In this document: positions 54,235 to 64,000 of the stretch, one piece after another
How positions within the stretch are numbered: position 1 is the first letter of the stretch
How the letters are laid out: each line of letters starts with the position of its first letter
Assembly (NCBI GenBank): GCA_946811695.1
Contig: OX328125.1
Coordinates: forward strand, 107,556,715 to 107,620,714
DNA: 64,000 nucleotides
Reading direction: 5' to 3'
From: Gonocerus acuteangulatus
Lineage: Eukaryota; Arthropoda; Insecta; Hemiptera; Coreidae
Program-made: the position numbers and the translations under genes
Notes under the pieces: generated by a model
Databases searched by the model: none
Seen by the model: only the letters and a program-made list of their open reading frames with translations
What the model was told of the DNA's origin: nothing

Positions 54235-55468
54235 TTATATATATATATGCTTGTCTGTTCGCGCTCTAGCAAGCTCACAAATGGTCCGATTTTAACGAAA
54301 TTTGGTAAAAAAATCTTTCGTCTAATTTGAAAGGTCAAGTTTGTTAACCAGCAGAATCCGCCCACTAGGAGATAGTGTTTGGGGCGAATTTCGCGCCAAA
54401 AAAATCGTAACGCTTACGTTTTTGAGTTTATATGCTTGCAGGTACTTGTTTTATAGGTTTCTTAACATAAGAAAACGAATGAAACCATTTATACGGCGAT
54501 ATCTGTAACCGTTCCTGAGAAAAGTGGAATCAATGTTTTTGTAAGTCATTATATTTTTGTGAGTACTTAGAATCGCGGAATTCAATTGAAATATTTTCTA
54601 CAACTTGGAAATTAATCCCAACTAAGATGTTTAAATTTTGGTTATATTTGGAGTTAAGGAAGTATGCGAAAAAAATTATTTTATTAATAGATATGAAAAG
54701 TTTTCGGATCTTCATACATTTTTCGTAAATATCTCGATAACGGTTGGGAAATCGTGCTAAGTCGAAGGTGACCATTCGAATGCTTACTAAATTCTCTACA
54801 AAAAAGGTTCTGAAGCAATATTCGATGGGGCAACGTCAATCAGAGATATAAGCGCTTAAAACTTAAAAAGTGTTTGTTTTGTTGTTTTGAACGGGTTTTT
54901 TCTCTTTGTTTATCTCACTTTTTAATTGGGTTCTTGTTTTAAATTGCATTTATCAGTAAAATTAGTATAGTAGTGAAATAAGCTAAGAAACGGTGATAAT
55001 AAGTTTGGAGTGGCTGTGGTAATCAAGATGGCAGTGGCTAATCATGATGACGTAGGTTGTTTTGAATTCTCCTGTCTATATAATCTTCCTCATAGTCTCT
55101 AACTGAAGTTACCGTTATTTCTTATTTTGTAGAAAGATTTAACCCACGACAGAATGGAATTTTATTCGCCATGAAGCTAATATTTACAGTTGATTATAAC
55201 AGTAAAACGAATTATCTAGTAAAACAAGATACTTAAAATGACAACGAATTTTTGGTTGTTTAGAATAGAGCCTTCTCAGCAGTAGTCAAAGAGTAAGTAC
55301 GTTTTCAGTACATAATTGTATTGACTTATACAGATTAAGAATTATCCGTTTCTGTGTAAGTTGGCTACTGTCAGTTTCCTGTGATTTGTGATGCTAATCT
55401 ATTCCATTTCTTCGAGATGTACGTAACCGCGCTAAGATGACGCAGTTCCTGCGAGTCGGACTTTTTTC

Positions 55469-55712
55469 ATTGCCTCTGTGAATGCGCGAACGCCAGCGGA
55501 CACTTTTTTGTAACGCTAGGTCCACCCGATAAACCTATGTAATGTACTGTATAACATACACTCATCTTTGTCGTACATGGCCACTGAACTCCACTGCGCA
55601 TGCGCGAACGGCACTGCACAAGCGTGGACGCCAGCGGACACTGTTTTTGTGACACTTTTTTGTAACGTTTTTTCTCCAGTTTAGTCACCGCTGAAGCATA
55701 TTTATGCTAAAA
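55469..55712 (+). repeat. R repeat: right part of the split copy, then a second copy
   Basis: cattgcctctgtgaatgcgc...ccagcggacacttttttgta resumes R. A further copy starts at about 55,519 (ctaggtccacccgataaacc) and ends gcatatttatgctaaaac. Confidence 0.6.
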
Positions 55713-55716
55713 CATT

Positions 55717-56035
55717 TGTCCCGTAACAGGCCAAGAGGGCCCTGAGGGGCAGATACGATAGAAGTATCTGATTTATGACCAAACGGCACACTAGGGAGAT
55801 AGTGTGGTCAGTAGTCTGATCCGACTGCCTGATTTTCCCCTTGCTGCTGTTATTAGCACCAAGGTACCCATTAATATATTAATTAAAGGCTGGTTTGGCC
55901 TAGGGACGGTCAGGGAGGCTGAATCCAACCCATGAACGAAGACACTAGAAGAAAACGTCTTTAGTACTTGCTCGGGATTTGAACTCAGGTCCTCCAACTT
56001 ATTAGTCTAGTGCTCTACCACTGATCTAAACTCAC
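55717..56035 (-). mobile_element. tRNA-derived SINE
   Basis: Same family as 5,949. Box B intact. Box A region degenerate (tgatctaaactcac on the plus strand). Confidence 0.8.
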
Positions 56036-56039
56036 ATCT

Positions 56040-56750
56040 AAATATATTTAAACATTCCTAGAATTGAATCAATCAAATTCTTTTTTTCCCAAAGAATCTA
56101 TTCCCCCTATTTGTCTTAAACTGAGAATAAGAAAGCACTCAAGGTAGTGCGTAAGATCCTACTTCTTGGAGCAATAAAAAGTTGCAAGGAATTTCAGGAG
56201 TAAATCCTGAAGGTAGAATGGATTCTCGCCTGGGATTTGTTTGCTTATTGGAAAAGTTTCTTATGGAGGACGAGAATAGATATAATACGGTCGATGCGAC
56301 ATCATTCTTCAACATCCACAGGTTTTCTAAAGGATTTTATCTTAAAACAAGAAGTGAAGGACATCGTGGCCTACCAGTGGACCAGTAGGTATCTAATGCC
56401 GGTTCGAGTCCCGATCATAGCAAACTAACTCTCCCATGATTCCCTGAAAAGTCTCTGTTCCGGCTTGGGTGTTTAGAAAGATTGATAACTGGTATTGATC
56501 TCAGCCAAGTACAATAGAAGTTAACCGTACATTTTCTTGTCATTCGTGATATATTACGCAAAAAGTTAATTTTTTCGAGGGGGGGGAGTTGAACGATATA
56601 GGATAAATCCTACAAAATTTATTCAAAAAATCGCAGTGTCTATTTCTAAGCCTTGTTAATATAACTTCTCGCCTTTTTGCGAGGTACGTTTTTCAACAAA
56701 CTTGTTTTCAAATTTAGTCCAATATTTTTTCCATCCACACAGCCACAAAA
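56040..56750. other. Unassigned sequence
   Basis: Frames at 56,182-56,428 have no recognisable domain. A box-B-like ggttcgagtccc at 56,400 stands alone. Confidence 0.35.
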
Positions 56751-56863
56751 AAAAAAGTCCGACTCGCAGGAACTGCAGCATCTTAGCGCGGTTCCGTTCA
56801 TGTCCCTAGTGCCATTTGATAAGCTTAGAAAATAAATAAACTTATTTTTTTTTTATATATCTC

Positions 56864-57046
56864 GTGAAAATTGTCAAAATCCTCTCGAACATCTCGAATA
56901 AAAGTGATATTAAGGCGTCAGGGAGACCGAGAGTAACTAACTTTTACACAGAAGCGGAAATTACAGAATCTGGCTCTCATTCTAAAGCAAAGCTCTATAA
57001 ATCAATACAAAATATGCCTAATAAAGCCTTTCTAGAGGATACAGAA
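56864..57046 (+). pseudogene. Coding remnant 1 of the AB element
   Basis: MKIVKILSNISNKSDIKASG then RPRVTNFYTEAEITESGSHS and AKLYKSIQNMPNKAFLEDTE before the MITE. The same frame in copy 6 has two substitutions (GTPTVA for GRPRVT). The GRPR stretch is reminiscent of DNA-binding linkers in Tc1-type transposases, but that alone does not place it. Confidence 0.4.
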
Positions 57047-57047
57047 G

Positions 57048-57301
57048 CATGGGCATATATGAGGGGGGGGGGGCTGAGGGGGCTGCAGCCCCTCCCGAAA
57101 TTTTGAATTGATGATAAAAACTTCTCGTAAAACCCTTAAAAATAAATTAAATAAGATCACTTAGTTCATAAAACATATTTTATTTTACGTGTAATAGCGT
57201 TTTAGTTGCCTAAAACTATTCCAAGCTCTAAATATTTAGTATTCCATACCCTGGAAATGGTCTCAGCCCCCCCCCCGAAATTGTTTTTATATACGCCCAT
57301 G
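57048..57301. mobile_element. hAT MITE with 8-bp target duplication (second copy)
   Basis: 254 bp, termini catgggcatatat...atatacgcccatg, flanked by tacagaag (57,040-57,047; 57,302-57,309). Same family, site and orientation relative to the AB element as 36,588-36,842. Confidence 0.92.
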
Positions 57302-58064
57302 TACAGAAGGATCAAGAAGAAGTACACAAGATTAAGTAGAATACCCTGCCTAATATAGCCTATATAGAATAATATGCCGAATAAAACCTATCTAGTAAAT
57401 ACACAAGGACAAATAAAAGTCTTGACGAATAACAAGTCAAGAAAAAAAACTTTATTTAACAAAATAAAACAAAGTTTAGTTGCCCAACTACAATAGAATA
57501 AAATACCTAATTAAGTCTATGGAGTAGACACAAATTGACCAAAAACAAGTCTTGTGGAATATTGTTTTTTTTCTAATTAAATACTTTTTATCAATATTTA
57601 GTATATAACCTTTGTTGAAAACTATTGATTGCTAATTGATAATTCGGTTTACAACTAAGTAGTCTTTATGAATATTTAGTATATAACCTATGTTTGGATC
57701 TGTGTTTTTGGGGTGCTCTCCGCCTAGGCTTTGTATTTGTGTCGGCAGATACCTGGGGTATATTTACAGCTCTTGAGGATTAACTCTTAGCAGGTAAATT
57801 TCCTGCGGCCCCCTGGTTTCTACGGGCATTGAACCGCCATATTCGCTCATAGTATCTAACCGTTGTGAAGTTTATTTTTTGGATTTAGGACTTAATATAC
57901 ATATGTAGACTAAATCATAGCAAGAAGTAATCCTCCGTCGTCGGTTCTTAACTATGTAGACTCGCTAATGTTATCCAATCTTAGATACATCGTATTTAAA
58001 ATCCACAGTAAAAACACGACATTTCATCAGAATCCCCTGCTGAATAATACTTATATAGAATAAT

Positions 58065-58196
58065 ATGCAAAATAAAGTCTATCTAGTGGATAAAAATAGA
58101 GAAAAAAAGCCATTCGTGGTGGTAGAAAAACTTAAAAGTATTTCGCTCAGAAATCTCCGAAATATTGTCACTAATTTTACGTATCCTGTTTTATAG
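58065..58196 (+). pseudogene. Coding remnant 2 of the AB element
   Basis: 43 codons, MQNKVYLVDKNREKKPFVVV then EKLKSISLRNLRNIVTNFTY and PVL. The NxPNK(A/T/V)(F/Y)L pattern recurs at 57,01x and 57,37x, and NxTYPVL recurs in the frame at 58,264, so the ancestral product seems to have had repeated segments. Family unknown. Confidence 0.35.
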
Positions 58197-58421
58197 CCAA
58201 ATAGATTTATATTCTATAATCAGTAAGAAAAACCTACTAACAATAAAAAACTATGGGTAACAGATGAAAATAGGGAATACCAAGAATAATTCTAAAGAAC
58301 GAAATCAGCACCAGTACCGTAATCTAGATATTCATACGGCATCTTCGAATTCTAACAAACAAAATATTGATTCTAATTATACGTATCCTGTTTTATTGAC
58401 AAATACATTTGACTACTATAA

Positions 58422-58538
58422 GCAATTAAAAACACTAGGGAATATGCCAAAGAACTCGGAGTAGGAGCCTCGACAGTTTCAAGACATTTGAAGGAAATCG
58501 ACAAATCCAAAACTGACATTTCATACGGTACAGCCTGA
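58422..58538 (+). pseudogene. Helix-turn-helix remnant of the AB element
   Basis: AIKNTR, EYAKELGVGASTVSRHLKEI, DKSKTDISYGTA, stop. The predicted recognition helix is ASTVSRHLKEI. It follows a stop codon with no start, so it was once part of a longer frame. It overlaps, in another frame, the short frame at 58,264-58,464. Confidence 0.5.
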
Positions 58539-59636
58539 TATATTTTTAACAATGAATTGTTTTTCTTATTTTAATTATTCTGTTTTATTGTCAAATACAT
58601 TATCCAACTTTAAGCAATTAAAAAATAGCAAGGAATAAAAACAAACAAAAAGAACCGTTCGAATAAACGAAATCAATTACTTCAAAGTTTAAGCACTTAT
58701 TTCTCCGATTGACATAGCCTAATCAAAAATTGTTTCAGAATCTTTTTTGTAGAACATTTAGTAAGCTTTCGCATGGTATCCCTCCGTTTACCAATATTCC
58801 TAACCGTCTTCGAGATATTAGGGAATGTATACGAAGTTCCCAAAACATTTCATGTCTGTTAATAAAATATTTTATTCTAATCCTTCCTTAGCTCCAAACG
58901 TAACCAAAATTTTAACATATTAGTGTTGATGAAATTCAAACATGCAGAAAATGTTTCAACTGAATCCCATAATTTTAAGTATCAAAATCAAAGACAAAAA
59001 GAACAGTTCGAATAAGCGAAATCAATCACTTTAAAGTTTTAAGCACTTATTTCTCCGATTGACATCGCCTAATCAAAACTTTTATTAGAACCTTTTTTGT
59101 AGAACATTTAGTAAGCTTTCTAATGGTATTCTTCCGTTTCCCAAATTCTCAATCTTTTTAGAGATATTAAGGAAAGTATACAAAGTTACCAAAACTTTTT
59201 TATGTCTGTTAATAAAATATTTTATTCTAACCCTTCCTTAACTCCAAACGCAACCAAAATTTCAACATATTAGTTTTAATGTTAGTAGAACATACAGTAA
59301 ATGTTTCAACTGAATCCCATGATTCTAAGTACCCAAACCAAAAACGGCATTCAAAAATTATTTTTTCAGTTTTCTCGAAAACGGTTAAAGCTATCGCCTT
59401 GAAAATGGTTCCATTTGTTTTCCTAGCCCAAGAAGCCTATAAAAAGAGTACTTACGAGCTTATGAACTCAAAAACGTAAGCGTTACGATTTTTTTGCGCG
59501 AATTTCGCCCAAACGCCACCTTCCAGTTGGCGGATTTTGCTGGTTAACGAACTTGACCTTTCAAATTGGACGACAGATTTTTGTACCAAATTTCATCAAA
59601 ATCGAACCATCAGGGAAGCCAGAAATGAGCGAACAG

Positions 59637-59745
<109 letters not shown>

Positions 59746-59880
59746 AATTTGAACCACCGTTATTTTCGGTCTCTAGGGGTTCTGAAACGCGAAATTTTCT
59801 TGTCGGCACTTCCGGATTGTTTCATTGTATCAACCTTATAAGCGGGGTTCCTCCCTATGGGGGAGGGAGGAACCGCGCTA

Positions 59881-60324
59881 AAAGAAGAAGAAAAATCGGA
59901 CCCAGAGAGCACACCATGTTTACTATATGTTTTTGGGGTTTTATTTAAGCCTACACCCCCAAATGTCATAATTTACGATACTTTTCATTCTAGCAGCGAG
60001 GTGAGATCCATCAACGCCGTCAAGGTCATACTACGTACTTACTATTGACCTCTATGTATTTCTTTGGAGCGGGAACCCGCGAAAATATAAATTTGCGGGT
60101 AATGAGAAGCATGGGAGGTTATGCCAGCTAATGGATGATAGTACACCATGTGCTATTGTGAAATAGAGTTAATAGTTGTTAAGTGGGATTCACAGATGCC
60201 AGGCCATACTAGATACAATATTTACTTGCTCAAGTAGTAGCCTAAGCAATGTGCATACTTTAGTTGTAAGCATATGTATAGTTGTGCAGTTGTAGATGCA
60301 TGAAACAGGCTCATATTTATTAGC
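59881..60324. other. Spacer between two AB copies
   Basis: No supported gene. AB B ends face each other across it. Confidence 0.4.
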
Positions 60325-60454
60325 GCGGTTATTCCCTATCTCCATAGGGAGAACCCGCTTATGAGGTTGACCTCACGACGCAATCCGGATGTGCCGACTA
60401 GAAACTTTCACGTTTCAGACCCTATAGATCACGAAAATATAGGTGGCCCAAATT

Positions 60455-60497
<43 letters not shown>

Positions 60498-61465
60498 TTA
60501 TATATATGTATATATTTATATATATGTATATATTTATATATATGCTTGTCTGTTCGCACTCTAGCAAGCTCAAAAATGGTCCGATTTTAACGAAATTTGG
60601 TCCAAAAATCTGTCGTCTAATTTCAAAGGTCAAGTTCGTTAACCAGCAGAATCCGCCCACTGGAAGATAGTTTTGGGGGCAAAAGTAGCGCAAAAAAATC
60701 GTAACGCTTACGTTTTTGAGTTCATATATTTGCAGCTACTTCTTTTATATGTTTCTTAACATAGGAAAACGAATGAAACCATTTTCAAGGCGATATCTCT
60801 AACCGTTCCTGAGAAAAGTGGAATCAATGTTTTTGTAAGTCATTATATTTTTGTGAGTACTTAGAATCGCGGGATTCAATTGAAATATTTTCTACAACCT
60901 GGAAATTAATCCCAACTAAGATGTTTAAATTTTGGTTATATTTGGAGTTAAGGAAGTATGCGAAAAAAATTATTTTATTAATAGATATGAAAAGTTTTCG
61001 GATCTTCATACATTTTTCGTAAATATCTCGATAACGGTTGGGAAATCGTGCTAAGTCGAAAGTGACCATTCGAATGCTTACTAAATTCTCTACAAAAAAG
61101 GTTCTGAAGCAATATTCGATGGGGCAACGTCAATCAGAGATATAAGCGCTTAAAACCTAAAAAGTGTTTGTTTTGAAAGGGTTTTTCTCTTTGCTTATCT
61201 CACTTTTTAATTGGTTGTTTCTTGTTTTAAATTGCATTTTTCAGTAAAATTAGTATAGTAGTAAAATAAGCTAAGAAACGGTGATAATAAGTTTGGAGTG
61301 GCTGTGGTAATCAAGATGGCAGTGGCTAATCATGATGACGTAGGTTGTTTTGAAATTCTCCTGTCTATATAACCTTCCTCATAGCCTCTAACTGAAGTTA
61401 CCGTTATTTCTTATTTTGTAGAAAGATTTAACCCACGATAGAATGGAATTTTATTCCCCATGAAG
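60325..61465 (-). mobile_element. AB repeat, copy 13 (subfamily II, A side missing)
   Basis: B end ttagcgcggttattccctat + ctccatagggagaacccgc, (TA)n with tttatata interruptions (60,459-60,544), leader, one module, then close match to copy 11 up to about 61,465 (gaatggaattttattc), where similarity stops. Confidence 0.8.
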
Positions 61466-62150
61466 CACATATTACAACGGCAAGGTGATTTCCTCACATA
61501 AAAATAATCAATTAAAACTATATAAAGGGTAAAGAATATAAATTCATTATATTCAATTTCAAAAAAAAAGAAAAAGAAAAAAAAATATTAAAAAGTAAAT
61601 GAGAAAAAAAAGGTAAAATTAATAATAACATTAATATAAAATAAAATAACTAATTAAATCAAACCAAATAATAATTACCTCACCCTCAAAAATCGATTGC
61701 CTCCATAGAGGTAACAACACTATAATCTTTTTATTGAAGTCTTTAACCAAAATGAATAACTACTTCCTTTGTACTACCTTTCAGTGCACAAAAGTTGTTT
61801 GGTACCTTAACGAATTCAATTGATCCATTTGGGTCCAAGTTTTTGCTTATATTTAAATATTTTATATGTTTTTAATGCAAACAATTTTTGAGTCCTTCAA
61901 AAAAAATTGATCCAAGGCCATTATTTAGCATATACTAGTTCTGGAAAACTGGTATATGATCCATAATAGCAATCCCAATGATGTGGCAAGCAATATTTGT
62001 TTTTGGGATATAAAAACCCGAAGCACAATCCCATGTCAGTATATCTATATACAAAACTATTTACTACTAGACTTACCATTTCCCATTCTCAAAATAATTA
62101 TCCAGCTCAGAACATCCAGCAAATATGCAATCAGATTCTCGTCCAAGTCC
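61466..62150. other. AT-rich sequence leading into the array
   Basis: The forward frame starting at 61,956 runs into the array but has no recognisable domain before it. Confidence 0.35.
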
Positions 62151-62154
62151 ATCA

Positions 62155-64000
62155 AATCAACCCCAGATTCTTGTGTACTCTATGTAATAATACAGCTGAA
62201 GAAACCATATACCACATCCTACTCTACTGTCCTGCTTATGACAACATCCGACAAACACTATACCATCAACCCTAGACTCTTGTGTACTCTATGTAATAAT
62301 ACAGCTGAAGAAACCATATACCACATCCTACTCTACTGTCCTGCTTATAACAACATCCGAAAACACTACACCATCAACCCTAGACTCTTGTGTACTCTAT
62401 GTAATAATACAGCTGAAGAAACCATATACCACATCCTACTCTACTGTCCTGCTTATGACATCATCCGACAAACACTACACCATCAACCCTAGACTCTTGT
62501 GTACTCTATGTAATAATACAGCTGAAGAAACCATATACCACATCCTACTCTACTGTCCTGCTTATGACAACATCCGACAAACACTACACCATCAACCCTA
62601 GACTCTTGTGCACTCTATGTAATAATACACCTGAAGAAACCATATACCACATCCTACTCTACTGTCCTGCTTATAGCAACATCCGACAAACACTACACCA
62701 TCAACCCCAGACTCTTGTGCACTCTATGTAATAATACAGCTGAAGAAACCATATACCACATCCTACTCTACTGTCCTGCTTATGACAACATCCGACAAAC
62801 ACTACACCATCAACCCTAGACTCTTGTGTACTCTATGTAATAATACAGCTGAAGAAACCATATACCACATCCTACTCTACTGTCCTGCTTATAGCAACAT
62901 CCGACAAACACTACACCATCAACCCTAGACTCTTGTGTACTCTATGTAATAATACAGCTGAAGAAACCATATACCAGATCCTACTCTACTGTCCTGTTTA
63001 TGACAACATCCGACAAACACTACGCCATCAACCCTAGACTCTTGTGTACTCTATGTAATAATACAGCTGAAGAAACCATGTACCAGATCCTACTCTACTG
63101 TCCTGTTTATGACAACATCCGACAAACACTACACCATCAACCCTAGACTCTTGTGTACTCTATGTAATAATACAGCTGAAGAAACCATGTACCAGATCCT
63201 ACTCTACTGTCCTGTTTATGACAACATCCGACAAACACTACACCATCAACCCTAGACTCTTGTGCACACTATGTAATAATACAGCTGAAGAAACCATATA
63301 CCACATCCTACTCTACTGTCCTGCTTATAGCAACATCCGACAAACACTACACCATCAACCCTAGACTCTTGTGCACACTATGTAATAATACAGCTGAAGA
63401 AACCATATACCACATCCTACTCTACTGTCCTGTTTATGACAACATCCGACAAACACTACACCATCAACCCTAGACTCTTGTGTACTCTATGTAATAGTAC
63501 AGCTGAAGAAACCATATACCACATCCTACTCTACTGTCCTGCTTATAGCAACATCCGACAAACACTACACCATCAACCCTAGACTCTTGTGCACTCTATG
63601 TAATAATACAGCTGAAGAAACCATATACCACATCCTACTCTACTGTCCTGCTTATAGCAACATCCGACAAACACTACACCATCAACCCTAGACTCTTGTG
63701 TACTCTATGTAATAATACAGCTGAAGAAACCATATACCACATCCTACTCTACTGTCCTGCTTATAGCAACATCCGACAAACACTACACCATCAACCCTAG
63801 ACTCTTGTGTACTCTATGTAATAATACAGCTGAAGAAACCATGTACCAGATCCTAGTCTACTGTCCTGTTTATGACAACATCCGACAAACACTACACCAT
63901 CAACCCTAGACTCTTGTGCACACTATGTAATAATACAGCTGAAGAAACCATATACCACATCCTACTCTACTGTCCTGCTTATAGCAACATCCGACAAACA
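62155..64000 (+). repeat. 109-bp tandem array of LINE zinc-knuckle sequence, about 17 copies, open at the window edge
   Basis: Unit caaccctagactcttgtgta + ctctatgtaataatacagct + gaagaaaccatataccacat + cctactctactgtcctgctt + atgacaacatccgacaaaca + ctacaccat. In one frame it encodes LCTLCNNTAEETIYHILLYC then PAYDNIRQTL, a C-x2-C...H-x4-C knuckle like those at LINE ORF2 C termini. Because 109 is not a multiple of three, each copy changes frame and no long product is possible. Recurrent variants: gtgcac(a/t)ct, tatagcaac vs tatgacaac, and a block with atgtaccagatc/gtttatgac. Confidence 0.95.

Larger units (their letters stand above)
53833..55468 (-). mobile_element. AB repeat, copy 11 (subfamily II, both ends, nested in R)
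   Basis: B end (ctccctatctccatagggag, missing the outer gcgcgg), (TA)n split by a hammerhead fragment, leader gtctgttcgcgctctagc, one module, and A end at 55,425-55,468. It lies inside an R repeat, so its limits can be read against the intact R copy at 8,973. Confidence 0.8.

Overview
The window looks like a gene-poor, repeat-saturated stretch of an animal nuclear genome, most likely an arthropod. It is AT-rich and full of (TA)n, with no bacterial gene organisation. Its coding remnants come from eukaryotic transposable elements: a Mag-type Ty3/gypsy retrotransposon, Jockey- and I-type LINEs, Penelope-like elements with hammerhead ribozymes, and Tc1/mariner, pogo/Tigger, hAT and PIF/Harbinger elements. 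There are also tRNA- and 5S-rRNA-derived SINEs. The species cannot be read from the sequence. I found no intact host gene and no functional tRNA or rRNA gene.

Layout. 0.4-7.1 kb: copies of an abundant hairpin-ended repeat (called AB here; A end near GTCCGACTCGCAGGAACTGC, B end a strong GGTTCCTCCC hairpin), two Penelope-derived hammerhead inserts and a tRNA-SINE. 7.1-16 kb: mostly anonymous AT-rich DNA with a Harbinger MITE, a Tigger element, 5S-SINEs and a second inverted hammerhead unit. 16-22 kb: a LINE tail, an AB copy expanded into a 61-bp array, and a perfect inverted-repeat insert. 22.5-26.5 kb: SINEs, a long-TIR mariner relic and a LINE tail flanked by 141-bp direct repeats. 28-34 kb: a Penelope unit with LINE fragments inside it, then a Jockey relic. 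34.2-37.1 kb and 56.75-59.88 kb: two nearly complete AB copies in inverted orientation, each with the same hAT MITE at the same site. Between them lie a Penelope endonuclease relic with a 43-bp array, a hAT MITE, a foldback element, an almost intact gypsy element (47.7-51.9 kb) and more AB copies. 60.3-64 kb: a truncated AB copy, then a 109-bp array made of LINE zinc-knuckle sequence that runs off the window.

How the parts relate. Insertions are deeply nested. Target-site duplications can be read for hAT (8 bp), Harbinger (TTA), Tc1/pogo (TA), 5S-SINE (9-10 bp) and the hammerhead units (12-20 bp). Penelope-derived units repeatedly lie between (TA)n tracts. At least four different elements have grown minisatellites inside their own sequence. 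The most unusual items are the small palindromic hammerhead inserts with clean target duplications, the 141-bp duplication around a LINE tail, the minisatellites born inside elements, and the AB family, whose longest copies carry remnants of a helix-turn-helix protein I could not assign to a known family.
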